A stretch of DNA of 64,000 nt from Ipomoea triloba (GCF_003576645.1 NC_044923.1:16550785-16614784), one strand, 5' to 3'; positions 32,817 through 43,835 are shown, counted from the first letter of the stretch. Notes: generated by a model from the letters alone, not told the origin. A program made the numbers and translations.

Positions 32817-33570
32817 GGAAAAAGTGCAAATAAGCCATCCAACTATTTGGGAATTAGCAATTAAATCATCAAACTCAAATAAGCTTCAAATAAGCCACTA
32901 AACTCAGAAAAACAAAGCAATTAAGCCACTAAACCGAAAAAAGTACGGAGTAACAATTAACATTTTTAACAGGTTAATTGTTTATTCCGACTATCGACGG
33001 CAATTTTTCCAGCAACCGACGATGACGAGACGTCGCCAGTCGCCATCTCCGGCTATAAGGTCGCCTTTTCCGGCGAGGGTGACCATTTCTGGTCGCCCTC
33101 GCCGGAGAAGGCGACCAGATCTAATCACCTTCTCCTTGGGGAAGCTGGCGACCAGAAAGAGGTCGCCCAATCCGGAAAAATGCGACCTTACCGCTGGAGA
33201 TGGCGACCGGTCGCCGGAAAAGTCGTCGTCGGTGGCCGGAATAGGCAATTGACTTGTTAAAAATGTTAATTGTTATTTTTTTTCGGTTTATTGACTTAAT
33301 TGCTTTGTTTTTCTGAGTTCAGTGACATTGTTATTTTTTTCCAGTTTAGTGGCTTAATTGCTTTGTTTTTCTGAGTTCGTGGCATTGTTATTTTTTTCCG
33401 ATTTAGTGGCTTGAGTTCAGTGGCTTGTTCAGTGACTTATTTGGAGTTTTTTCTGAGTTTAGTGACTTATTTGGAGTTTTTTCTGAGTTTAGTGACTTAT
33501 TTGGAGATTCGATGGCTTGGCTTATTTGCACACTTTCCCTTATTTTGCTTGGCTTATTTGTACCTTTTTC
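32817..33570. mobile_element. Foldback MITE with a C/G-rich hairpin centre
   Basis: AGGAAAAAGTGCAAATAAGCC at 32817 faces GGCTTATTTGTACCTTTTTCC ending near 33570. The arms repeat phrases such as AAGCCACTAAACTCAG and their complements. The centre (33000-33240) is C/G-rich and largely self-complementary, with GGCGACCAG- and TTTCCGGCGA-type blocks in both orientations. Positions 33435-33510 carry three copies of a 30-bp unit. Open frames in the centre are by-products of the palindrome. Confidence 0.7.
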
Positions 33571-33589
33571 CTTATTTTTATTTTTAGTA

Positions 33590-33752
33590 CTACTAACCAT
33601 GTTACAATGTAATATTTGTTCATAACTACTTTCTCAACCTACTAAAGCACAAAGAGTCAATATCACTTCTACTGAGAGGCTCAAACCCACCCTCTTTCAT
33701 ATGGGAGTACAACCGGGTGTCACTAGACCAATAGATTCTTTTTTAGCGCGAA
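33590..33752 (-). mobile_element. tRNA-derived SINE, longer copy
   Basis: Read on the minus strand it has box A (TGGTCTAGTGACA), the CCCATATGAAAG stretch, a box B (GGGTTTGAGCCTC), GTTGAGAAAGTAGTTATGAAC and a TAGTAGTACT end before an A-rich tail. It serves as a good reference for the family's full length (about 160 bp). Target duplication unclear. Confidence 0.75.
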
Positions 33753-34577
33753 GTAGAATTGATCAATTTATGATAACAAATGATAAAGGGTTTGTCTCTT
33801 GTAAGTTCGTCTCATGAGTCACCAACACTTAGACAAGTCAAATTTAATAAAAATTGGTCATAATAGTATTGCATATATAAACAATACTTTAATCTTTATA
33901 TATAATATAATTTATTATAAATGTAATACTTTATAGCAAAATATAGTTGGTATATAATCAATACTTTTATTCTTATATATATTCTATAATACTTTAGGGA
34001 ATCCTGAATAGTGATGTTTTTTTTTCTTTTTTTTTTTTTAAGTTTTGGAGGTGCCAACTATGAGAGAGAGAGGAGAGAAAGAGAAGTAGGAAAAAGAAGT
34101 AAAAAAAAAAAAACAAAACAAAACAAATAAAAAACAAATCTGACAAAAAAAAAAAAACAAAGATGTTAATGCACCAGCTGCCACCTACCTGTGGCCCAAA
34201 CGCGTGCCATTGCGTATGTCTAAGTTGCTTCGCTCTCCTGCAGGTCTCACAAAAAACTAAAGTCTTGCAGGGGACTTTGGTCTTTTCTCTCTTCTACATA
34301 TATAGCAAAAAAAAAAAAATTCGAAAAAACAGTAAAAACCTTCCTATTGTAGATGCTCATATAGTATAAATGTAGTAATTTACAACAAAACTGTAATTGA
34401 CCGCTTGCATGAAATGAAGTAACAACATAACAGAATTGCACATATAATCAATACTTTAAATCTTATAATAAATATAGTACTTTACAACATACATGTATTA
34501 CTTTTTAGCATAAATGTAATACATATTTTGTAGGGAATAAAGTAATAGCATAACATAATTACATAATATTATTAATA
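33753..34577. other. Non-coding AT-rich sequence
   Basis: A-rich runs at 34100-34160 and 34307-34320, and scattered GTAATACTTTA-like phrases. No gene or bounded element was recognised. Confidence 0.5.
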
Positions 34578-35271
34578 GAGTTAATTCCAGAAATGGTCCT
34601 TCGACTATTGATTTTTACCAATTTTTGTCATCGACTTTTAATTTGACCAAAATCCGTCCCTTAACTATTGATTTTGTACCAATTTTAGTCATTCTGTTAA
34701 ATCTATATTAAATAGGTGTTAAAATTGAGGGCAAAAATGTAAAATTAAATATTTAAACCTTTTTTCTTCACTTTTTTTTTAACTATTGATTATTTTGTGC
34801 CATTTTTGCTATCAAATAAAGGAAAAAAAAACATCTTATACATCAATAAAATATACAATAACACTTCACATTCAGTTAGAGAATTTACAAAAAAAAATAA
34901 AAAATATTACGAAGTATATATTACATTGCAGTAAACCAAAAAAATCAAAAATAAAAAACAGAAAAAAGAAATTTGATTACTTGAAACAATTTAACATAAA
35001 ATGTAAAAAATAAATATATTGACTCACATTGTTCTCTATATAATCTTGCTACAATGCTATAGAGGAGGGGAAACAAAGTGAAGAAGAAAGGTTAAAATAT
35101 TTGGTTTTACATTTTTGCCCTCAATTTTAACACCTATTTAACATAGATTTAACAGATGGACCAAAATTGGTACAAAATCAATAGTTAAAGGACCAACTTT
35201 AGTCAAATTAAAAGTCAAGGACAAAAATTGGTAAAAGTCAATAATCGAAGGACCATTTCTGAAATTAACTC
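34578..35271. mobile_element. Mutator-type MITE with long inverted repeats
   Basis: Begins GAGTTAATTCCAGAAATGG and ends CCATTTCTGAAATTAACTC. A perfect 9-bp repeat TTATTAATA flanks it (34569-34577 and 35272-35280). The inverted arms are about 190 bp. The centre of about 300 bp is A-rich and non-coding. This is the best-preserved member of its family in the window. Confidence 0.92.
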
Positions 35272-35371
35272 TTATTAATATTTAAACTTGTATGTATAAT
35301 ATTTTCTAGCATAAATATACTACTTCATAAAACAAAAAACTATAATAGACAATTTATAGAAAATAAAAAAT

Positions 35372-35920
35372 CATTACGATCCCTAGTATGGGTTAGTCGT
35401 TTTACGGTGGACCATGGTCACAAAACGACGATGTTTCATTAAGTAGGAGAAACGGCTGCCATAAGTCGTAATGGAGCTCCGTAAAGGATACTACACTTTA
35501 TCTCAAAAGATACTGTCTCATACTTGTTTTTATATTATCAAATGAAACTGTAGTTATATCGAAATGAAACTGTAGTTGTGTTGAAAGGAAACTGCAGTAT
35601 ATATAAAATGAAACTGAATAACAGTTTCACATTTTTTTTACTATATATTGTCCAATGAAACTGTAGTTATATCGAAATGATATTGTAGTTGTGTTGAAAG
35701 GAAACTGAATAACAGTTTCACATATTTAAGTGTATAATGTCAAATGAAACTACAGTTATATAAAAAAGGAACTACAGTTGTGTTGAAAGGTAACTGCAGT
35801 TGTGTTAAAAGGTAACTACAGGGTATATAAACTGAAAGTGAACGGCACCGAACGGATGTCGTTTCAACAGTTTATTTTAATTAATCAAAACAACGTCGTT
35901 TTGATGGGCGGTCCACAGTA
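35372..35920. repeat. ACGACGTCGT repeat family (copy 2) with internal minisatellite
   Basis: GGTGGACCATGGTCACAAAACGACGATG-type sequence lies near 35405 and ACAACGTCGTTTTGATGGGCGGTCCACAG near 35890, each quoted in part. Positions 35525-35830 hold repeated GAAACTGTAGTTATATCG- and GTTGTGTTGAAAGG-type units. A hAT-like element has inserted into its right end at 35920. Confidence 0.6.
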
Positions 35921-36312
35921 GGGACGGCAACGGGGTGGGGCGGGGGCGGGGAGTATACTCCCCGTCCCCGTCCCCGAAACCCCGACCCCGTCTCCGTCCC
36001 CGTCCCCGAAACCCCGACCCCGTCTCCGTCCCCATTCCCGGCGGGGAATGGAAAATAGTTCCCATCCCTGTCCCCGCGGGGAATTAGATAGGGACGGGGA
36101 TTCCCCGTCCCCGGTCAATTCTTAGTCAAAATCTTAATAAATTAGTGTGTTCTAATTTAAAAAAATAATATTTTAATATATATTTATTTATTTATTTATT
36201 TATTTATATAATATATAAAAACGTAATGCCAGTAATGTACTGCCAGTAAAGTGGCATTACGTTTTTATATATTTATATACTTTATAATGTTTATATATCT
36301 ATAATATATTTA

Positions 36313-36359
<47 letters not shown>

Positions 36360-36462
36360 TTATTTATTTATTTATAATAATTATTCGGGGACGGCGTGGG
36401 GCGGGGAGGGGTATCCCCGTCCCCGTTCCCGTTCCCCGAAAATTATACCAATCCCCGTCCCC
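35921..36462. mobile_element. hAT-like element with GGGGACGG-rich ends
   Basis: GGGACGGCAACGGGG at 35921 faces ATCCCCGTCCCC ending 36462. A direct repeat GTCCACAGTA flanks it at 35911-35920 and 36463-36472. The true duplication is probably the 8 bp within it, since the element's own edge may share bases. The ends are extremely C/G-rich (CCCCGTCCCCG tandem). The centre has TTTA repeats, a (TA)n run and a hairpin around ACGTAATGCCA/TGGCATTACGT (36220-36265). Non-coding. Confidence 0.72.
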
Positions 36463-36472
36463 GTCCACAGTA

Positions 36473-37499
36473 AAATTTGCAAGTATGGGTATAATAGATT
36501 AAACTCCAAAAAAAAAAAAAATCTTAAAAAATGGTATAACAGATTAAAATTTTCGGCCGCCATCTAATTAAGAATCTATTTCGGCGAAGCCTAACATGTA
36601 CGTACAATTGCAGCCGCGACGCGTTATTCCGATTTGGCCCACTCTGCACTGTTGCTTTCATTTATCAACCAGCCGAAATCAATACTTGTTCCCTCGGAAT
36701 CGAAATATTTAATAATTAAAATATAAATTGTAATAAAGTAACTTTGTCTATATGATAATAAATTATTATTAAAATTATTGTTTGAATATGCTTAAGCATG
36801 AAATCATTGAAATTAAACTTTAATAAACAAAGAGAAAATTAAGAACAAATCTCAATTTTACATCTGAAAAATTATATAGGTATGATGAATTTTTTTAAAA
36901 TTTAGTGATATTTTTGTAATTATCATCAACTTTACCATGCATCTCTTAACACAATACAATGATGCACTTATTAGCATTATATAGTATTAAAAATTGTACA
37001 GTAAAATTGACGATAAATACAAAAATGTCAATGCAATTTTTAAAAAATTTAATATAATATATTCGATTTTTATAAATGTAAAAACTAGGATAAGTTTTTA
37101 ATTATCTCCTGAAAATATGTTGTCGCTTGAACCTAGACCCCAGTATGTATATGTGTATATATGTAGCTGCATACTAAGTTTTCATAAAATATATGCAAAC
37201 GTATGGCGACTATGACACCGACTGAAGTGTTTGACGGCAAATGTGTTGGTTCCCATACGAAAATATTGGCGCCACCAATTTGACTAATTGTGACAATATA
37301 GCCCCCACCTCACAGAGCTTTTATGTTTTGTGATGACTTTGTTTCAACTACTTACTAGACTTTGCCCCCCATGCCCATACGAATTCAATTCTCAATTCTA
37401 GTCCGTAAAATGCGTCCAAATCTTAATCAACCTTAAATGCTTCTGCGCCTCCAAAATGATGAATTTCTATTCAAAATTTTTCTAAATTATTAAGCAAAT
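36473..37499. other. Non-coding AT-rich sequence
   Basis: No gene or bounded element was recognised over about 1 kb. Confidence 0.5.
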
Positions 37500-37910
37500 T
37501 TTATCGTGGACCACGGATCACTGAGCATTGTGATCCAAGTGATAAAACGACGTCGTTTTGATTAATGAAAACAGACAAATGAAACTGTCTCCATTCCGCG
37601 CAACTGCAGTTCCCTTTCAACACATCTGCAGTATCAGTTCAAAATAACTGCAGTACCAGTTCAACACAACTGCAGTATCATTTGAGATGAACTATAGTAT
37701 CAGTTACGGACACAACTGCAGTATCAGTTCAACACAAATTTAGTATCAATTCAACACAACTGCAGTATCGATCAGTTCAACACAATTGTAGTATCATTTG
37801 AGATGAACTATAGTATCAACTACAGAGATTTACGGAAGCCGTTTCTCTCACTTACTGAAACGACGTCGTTTCGTGACTTTGGTCCACAATGCATTGTGAA
37901 CCGCGGTTGA
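37500..37910. repeat. ACGACGTCGT repeat family (copy 3) with internal minisatellite
   Basis: TTTATCGTGGACCACGG at 37500, AAAACGACGTCGTTTTG at 37554, GAAACGACGTCGTTTCG at 37858, and CACAATGCATTGTGAACCGC near 37890. In between, units of ACAACTGCAGTATCAGTTCA repeat about eight times. They are the reverse complement in type of the 35525-35830 minisatellite. Copies 2 and 3 therefore face opposite ways, about 2 kb apart. Confidence 0.62.
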
Positions 37911-38690
37911 TAGTATAAGAACTGAAATTATTGTTGATTGAAGCTCATATAATTACATAAGTTGATCCATAATATGAAAAAAAATAAAATTACACTTTAA
38001 TTTTTTCCCTAAATTATATTTTTATAGTGTTTTTTTCTTCTTCCTGAATTATTTATGTGTTTACATTAGTCTTCTCAATTATTTATGTATTCATTGGTCA
38101 AACCAACTCTCTTCTTTGTTTATTTTCTTTAGTATTTTTACTTATTTTTTTTAAAAAAAATTTGTGTTTAATAATATTTTAGTTCAGTTTCTAAATATAT
38201 AAATTTTTGTATACTAATACTAAGTTTAATATTATGAAAAATCAAATTAAAAATAACTTCGTTCAGGTCTCGTTAATCGAACTAGACACATAAAATGAGA
38301 CGAAAGAAATATATATTTGTTAGTGTGTATTGACTGTTAAATTAAAAATAACTTCAACTAAATTTTAGTAATTGAACAAGACATATAAAAAGGACAGATA
38401 ATATATATATTTGTTGGCTTAGACCGACTTTTGACATGACCATATAAGTTAAAGAAACAAGCTTTTTCAAAACTGGCCTCCACTACTACGATATAATCAG
38501 GCTGGGCCATGAGTAGACCTCGCCAAACACGGCTTTCTTGGCCACATGAAATTCCCAATCACTGCCTACTACAATATTCATTTTAAAATGCTGATTGGGA
38601 TTTGCAAATTGCAATTGTACGTGTGGAAGATACAGCCAGCTTGCAACAACTAAGCAAACAGCCAACAGGTTTAAGAATGTTTGCTCCAGT
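37911..38690. other. Non-coding sequence with a Stowaway-like fragment
   Basis: 38095-38305 resembles 42826-43090 and, more distantly, the Stowaway MITE at 17199: CCAACTCTCTTCTTTGTTTATT, then GTTAATCGAACTAGACACATAAAATGAGACG. No gene is seen. Confidence 0.45.
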
Positions 38691-38699
38691 TTTTTTTTT

Positions 38700-39328
38700 T
38701 TAATTATCGAAATAGTTTCTTTACTATATTGAAATTATCAATTTAATTCTTGATTATTTTTTTGCCTAATTTAGTCACCTGTTTGCTTAGCTGTCAGGCA
38801 TATGTATAATTTAAGTGTATTGTTAGAATTTCAGGTTGCTTCCTAAGTTGTTCGAGACCAAATTGATAATTTCGCTATACTCAATGAACTATTTTGGTAC
38901 TTAACTCTTCGGTTTAATGAGAGAATGAAAATTATGTATGTGATGTAAAATTCTAATAATACCCTCGAATTAATCATATTTCTAATGTTGACCGAACAGA
39001 GGATTGAATTGGTTAAAATTTTCAAAGTTAAAAACTTAATTAGGCATAAAATAGAGTTCATTACCAAAATTGCTCACTGACTATAACGAAATTATCAATT
39101 TGATCCTTGACTATTTTTTTTTGACTAATTATGTCCTCTAACTTTAAAAATCTTAATCAATTTAGTCTTTTGTTTGTTTAGCCATTAGACGTCCGTTTAC
39201 TCGAGACCAAATTGATAATTTTATTATAGTCAAGGTACCATTTTGATAATTAAGTCCAAAAAAATCATAATTCAGAATCAAATTGATAATTTGGCAATAA
39301 TTAAACGAAAATTTTGATAATTAACTCC
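38700..39328. repeat. Mutator-type MITE sequence just upstream of the XTH gene
   Basis: Several family phrases occur in both orientations: TTAACTC at 38900, GAGTTCATTACCAAAATTG at 39053, and CAAAATTTTGATAATTAACTC ending 39328 (GAGTTAATTATC on the other strand). It looks like two overlapping or nested members. No clean 9-bp duplication could be assigned. It ends four bases before the XTH TATA box. Confidence 0.55.
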
Positions 39329-39331
39329 CAT

Positions 39332-39339
39332 TATAAATA
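39332..39339 (+). promoter_or_regulatory. TATA box of the XTH gene
   Basis: TATAAATA lies 77 bases before the start codon, directly after the end of the upstream MITE. Spacing allows a short A-rich 5' UTR (39380-39408). Confidence 0.65.
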
Positions 39340-39408
39340 TCCAGACTTTCGACCCACATTCTCTTCATTCATCCCAACAAAAAAAATAAAAAAAAAATAA
39401 AAAAGAAC

Positions 39409-41895
39409 ATGAGAATGGCACTTTTCAAGAATAGCCCACAATTCTTCTTGATCCTTTCCATGGTGGTTATCACTAAGGTGTCAGCAAGAGGTCCAATCTA
39501 TACCCCTCCTAGTGTTGACAGACTAACAGATCGTTTCAGCCAAACTGGGGTTACTCAAGGTTACAATGTGCTCTATGGGGGTCACAATATTCAACTCAAA
39601 AACAATGGGTCCAGTGCTGATCTTGTCTTGGACAAATCTTCAGGTACTCTACTCTAAGCTCTCTTTCATCATGGTTAAGGATGATCATCATCATCATCGT
39701 CTTTTGTTTGACAGTATGTATGTAGTGAAGTAGTTTCATGTTCTGAAACATAGTTTCATGTTGTTTTAGGATCTGGGTTGGTGTCAAAAGACAGATACTA
39801 CTATGGCTTCTTCAATGCTGCTATCAAGCTCCCTGCTGGTTTTACCTCTGGAGTTGTGGTGGCCTTTTATGTAAGTATAGTTTTCATATATACAACAACC
39901 TACCTGCATTGTGGTTGTGCATTCTTGTCTTTTAAGAGAGGTAGGGAGTTTGAACCATTTCTTGTATAAAAAAAACAATCTGACCATCACTTTGTCCCTT
40001 AATTGGATCAGTCTCGTGCAACTTGATTATTCTGAGTATGACACAGACTTAAAAGGTGTCTCATACATTTAGAGCACACCTCGTGACCTGATAAAAAAAT
40101 AACGTTCCTGCATTAATTATTGGGAAAATGACTTATAAGTATATAATTTAAGGGGAAAAATGTCATTTTTCCTTAATTAATTAGTATTGGAATGCAGGGT
40201 GGCAAGAATATTTTGTGTTTTTGGGTTTGTGTGCAGATGTCTAATCAAGGTGTTTATCCACACAACCATGATGAAATAGACATTGAATTGCTTGGGTATG
40301 ATAAGAGGAGAGATTGGGTGTTGCAGACCAATCTTTATGGCAATGGAAGTGTGAAAACAGGGAGGGAAGAGAAGTTCTATCTTTGGTTTGACCCAACTCA
40401 AGCTTCCCATGACTATTCCATACTCTGGAACTCTCATCACATCTTGTAAGCTCATCAAAACTTTTCCTGTCACTACCAAATATATACCTTTTAATTTAAA
40501 CTACCCAAATTTGAAATATATATATATATACCTTGTTGTATTATGTATTACTAAACACCTACCCGTGTTGAGAGTACATGCTCAATATAATCGTTAGATA
40601 TAAATATCTAAAATTAACTTAATAACATGTAAATTGCACATGAACACGAGTAGTCTAGCCTCATAGTAATGAAATCAATAAAGGACAATCATGTGTTGCG
40701 GGTAGAATTACAGATTAAGAGTTATACGTGTTGTCTTTCACTTTTAATCAAAATTCTAAATGACTTATATTTTGTTGGTATTTGGTATAAACCAAGCAGC
40801 TTTAGACTCTATTTGATAGAACTTATTTTAGAGCTTATATCTTATTTTAAATTAAAAATAAACCATATAAGTTATGTTTAGTAAAACATAAAAAATTTAA
40901 AATACGGAATAATAACTTATTTTGAAACGCTAGTGTATTTAAAATAGCGCTTCAAAATAAACTAGTAGCTATTAATTTTTAAACTTTCAATTTTAAGCTA
41001 GCTTATAAGTTAAATATGTCAACGGAATCTTAGTAATTTAGTCTGACCAAATTAAACCTTCAGCTTATAGGCCTAGTCAAACTTACATCACTTAAGGCCT
41101 TGATAAATATATAATATATATTTTATACATAAAAATCTTACACAAAAGTGATATATTCAATGTACTTAGAATTATCAACCTTTCCTTCCCTTGAAATATT
41201 AGAATAATCGTTAGGATCAAGCGCTTATCACTACACCAAGAATTATAATCAATAGCCCGTGACTTGGCTCTGATACCGTACCACTTGTTAGATCAAGTAC
41301 TTGTCATAATATATGCCAAAAGTTATAACTAATAACGAATGTGGAACTTTATTTATTTATACTGTCACATTTTCGAAAGACAATGTGCTAGACTTGACCC
41401 TTCAGACCTCTGCCTACCTAACAATCTCCTAGTCGGTTGACGTTAGATTTGGCCCTTTAAAGACCTCCGCCCAACAATAATAATGATGGAATTGAATGAT
41501 GACATTACTGCAGCTTCTTAGTGGACAACATACCAGTAAGAGAGGTGGTGAACAATGCAGCAATTTCAACAGTGTACCCATCAAAGCCAATGTCAGTATA
41601 TGTGACAATATGGGATGGGTCAGAATGGGCTACACATGGTGGGAAGTACCCAGTGAATTACAACTATGCCCCCTTTGTGGCATCCATGGGAAGGGTAGAA
41701 TTGGAAGGGTGCACCAACAGCAGCTCAGATTGTACAAGAAGAAGCCCTTCAAGTTTGGAGGGGGAAGGGTTTGTGAAGCTAACTCAGCAGCAGATTTCAG
41801 GGTTGCAGTGGGCACGTGGGAAGCACATGTTCTATTCTTATTGCCAAGATAAAGCTAGATACAAAGTCTTGCCACCAGAGTGCACTTCTAAATAA
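39409..41895 (+). CDS. Xyloglucan endotransglucosylase/hydrolase (XTH, GH16), four exons
   Basis: Exons are 39409-39643, 39770-39870, 40237-40445 and 41514-41895, all with GT-AG introns, giving 308 residues. XTHs cut and rejoin xyloglucan chains in the cell wall during growth. A hydrophobic N-terminal signal peptide (about residues 7-26, ending VSA) targets it for secretion. The GH16 catalytic motif [10 protein letters not shown] lies at 123-132, with nucleophile Glu125 and acid/base Glu129. [51 protein letters not shown] and YAPFV follow in the expected order. The XET C-terminal region has cysteines in CTRRSPSS and [19 protein letters not shown]. The LELLG-type motif and [11 protein letters not shown] context suggest the XTH27-30 subgroup, with low certainty. 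Exon borders were chosen by eye to keep the conserved frame. Intron 3 (1,068 bp) contains LTR retrotransposon debris. Confidence 0.94.
40446..41513 (+). other. XTH intron 3
   Basis: Begins GTAAGC and ends TTACTGCAG. It is AT-rich. Positions 41220-41475 look like a retrotransposon LTR remnant. Confidence 0.85.
41220..41475 (-). repeat. LTR retrotransposon remnant in XTH intron 3
   Basis: GGCTCTGATACC at 41269-41280 is, on the minus strand, GGTATCAGAGCC, an initiator-tRNA primer binding site. Next to it (+ strand) is TTGTTAGATCAAGTAC, which looks like an LTR edge. The remaining 200 bp (GACCTCTGCC, CTCCTAGTCGGTTGACG) would be LTR sequence. No partner LTR or coding part is present. Confidence 0.5.
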
Positions 41896-42212
41896 TATAT
41901 ATATATATGTGTTCAACTTTTTTTTAATTATTATTTATTTTTATTGGAGCTAGGATGAATCATTTTGCTATGGAAAAATAAGAGTTAATCAATATTTTAG
42001 TATCTCAATTGTTTCCAACTGTTTTGATTATCGATTTGTTTAAAATTTCATTAATTAAACCCTTTCAGGGACTAAAATGTGATTTTCACATTTTAAAAAT
42101 GTCATCAATTTTGTCCCTGGAATGGTTTAATTGACAAAATTTTAAAAAATTCGATGATCAAATTGGTTGAATTGAAAACTAGAAACTACATTGACTGTTA
42201 AAAAATGATTAA
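41896..42212. other. XTH 3' flank with MITE-like sequence
   Basis: A short (TA)n run at 41895-41910 is followed by GAGTTAATCAATATTTTAGT at 41988 and mirrored GGGACTAAAATG/CATTTTAG-type phrases up to the SINE at 42226. This is probably a member of the Mutator-type MITE family whose right end was split by the SINE. Confidence 0.45.
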
Positions 42213-42225
42213 GGGACCAAAATGT

Positions 42226-42655
42226 CCTTTAATTGTTTGTCTCGGTTAACACTCCCACATGGATGATGGGAGTGGGTTCGAGCCTCAGTGGAGGCAACTG
42301 TTAACTCGTTGGAGTGGGTTCGAGCCTCAGTGGAGGCAACTGTTAACTCGTTGTGGTGGGTTCGAGCCTCAGTGGAGGCAACTGTTAACTCGTTGTGGAC
42401 CAAAATGTCCTTTAATTGTTTGTCTCGGTTAACACTCCCACATGGATGATGGGAGTGGGTTCGAGCCTCAGTGGAGGCAACTGTTAACTCGTTGGAGTGG
42501 GTTCGAGCCTCAGTGGAGGCAACTGTTAACTCGTTGTGGTGGGTTCGAGCCTCAGTGGAGGCAACTGTTAACTCGTTGTGCTTCAATAGGTTGAGAAAGT
42601 AGCTATGAATAGATACTACATTGTAATAGAGTCAGTAGTACTCAAAAAAAAAAAG
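42226..42655 (+). mobile_element. tRNA-derived SINE with tandem duplications
   Basis: A 13-bp target duplication GGGACCAAAATGT lies at 42213-42225 and 42656-42668, with an A tail (42644-42654) before the right copy. Box B GGGTTCGAGCCTC, TGTGCTTCAATAGGTTGAGAA and AGTCAGTAGTACT are family landmarks. A 42-bp unit (from GAGTGGGTTCGAGCC) is repeated three times near 42270-42395. The whole block is then repeated with a 183-bp period (42214 and 42397). Without these duplications the SINE would be about 163 bp, the normal family length. Confidence 0.78.
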
Positions 42656-42825
42656 GGGACCAAAATGTTGGTTTTCCCAAAAATAAACTAACAAAGAAAG
42701 GAATGGGGATGGAGTTTCATAAATTTTCTTTATTTTTATAATTACCATTAACTATATTTACTTTTATTCACTTAGCATGATTATATAATAAAATTTTATT
42801 TTTCAAAATATTACTCTCAACCCTT

Positions 42826-43090
42826 AGTCTCATTTTATCCATCTTGTTTACTATTTATTGGTTTAACCAACACTTCTTTCTTCGTTTATTTTTCTTTAAC
42901 ATTTTTATAATTTTTAAATTAAATGTTTATTTTTAATAATACTTTTGATGTAATTTTTAAACATATATATAAATTTTATATACAAACACTAAACTAAATA
43001 CTACAACAAGAACAAAAATTGAATTGTAAATAACTTAAATTAAGTCTTGTTAACCGAATTCAATATATAAAATGGGACAAATTGAGTACT
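42826..43090. repeat. Stowaway-like MITE
   Basis: CTCAACCCTTAGTCTCATTTTATCC at the left (quoted in part: TAGTCTCATTTTATCC) faces AAAATGGGACAAATTGAG at the right. It is related to 17199-17435 and 38095-38305. AT-rich, non-coding. Confidence 0.5.
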
Positions 43091-43124
43091 TGTAATCTCA
43101 CGAGTAGTGTGTCAATACTTTGTC

Positions 43125-43225
43125 TACATTTTTGAGTACTAGTGACTCTATTACAATGTAGTATATGTCTATGTATACTTTTTCAACTTACTGAAGTACA
43201 AAGAGTCAATGCCAATAGTCCAATA
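43125..43225 (-). mobile_element. SINE fragment
   Basis: On the minus strand it carries the 3' half of the family: GTACTTCAGTAAGTTGAAAAAG, CATATACTACATTGTAATAG and TCACTAGTACTC. Boxes A and B are missing. Confidence 0.65.
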
Positions 43226-43515
43226 CTTTGTGTCTTTGTCGATTGAAAAGAAAAGAAGATAGAAACCCCAAAAAAAAAATGAAATAACCACCCTTTAAAA
43301 TTAATAATGGTGCATATCAATATGTAAAAAAGATAAATAATAAAATAAAATAAACATACTTTTATATTTTTGGAATGAGTGGACAAAATATCTTTGAAAC
43401 ATACATCATTAGTGTGTCCTGTTTTAGGGTTGTTGGTGGACTAGTAGACTACTTCAACTCAAATAAATATTTTTGCAAAATTTAGTATATAGTTAAGTTA
43501 AATCAATATTTTGGT

Positions 43516-43635
43516 GCCAAAGACCTTGTGGTCTAGTGGCATCCAGTTGCACCCCCACATGGGAAGGGATTTGATTGAGAAAGTAGTTATGAACAGATAC
43601 TACATTGTAACAGAGTCAATAATACTAAAAAAATA
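43516..43635 (+). mobile_element. tRNA-derived SINE inserted in a MITE
   Basis: GCCAAAGACCTTGTGGTCTAG with box A (TGGTCTAGTGG) begins it, and AATACTAAAAAAAT ends it. An 11-bp duplication AATATTTTGGT flanks it (43505-43515 and 43636-43646). Box B is missing. The surrounding sequence is a Mutator-type MITE that ends GGACCAAAATGGTGATTAAC near 43828. Confidence 0.82.
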
Positions 43636-43835
43636 AATATTTTGGTCCCTAAATTGTTTTTAAAATATCAATGTAGTCCGTAACTTTCAATTTCAACCAA
43701 TTTAATCCTCAAATTGTTTAAAATTTCATCAATTAAACTCTTTCACTGAGCAAATTGGTTGAAATTGAAAACTAGGGACTACTTTACAGTTGGGAAACAA
43801 TTGAGGGACCAAAATGGTGATTAACTCTTTACCAT

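Noticed and set aside
33022..33252. Arg/Ser/Pro-rich frames on both strands
   Set aside because: The segment is self-complementary, so open frames appear on both strands; no domain was seen.
35877..36118. Gly/Arg- and Pro-rich frames
   Set aside because: They come from CCCCGTCCCCG repeats at the end of a hAT-like element.
42209..42586. Repetitive minus-strand frame with 14-residue units
   Set aside because: It is the complement of the duplicated SINE; the repetition follows the 42-bp and 183-bp duplications, not a protein.
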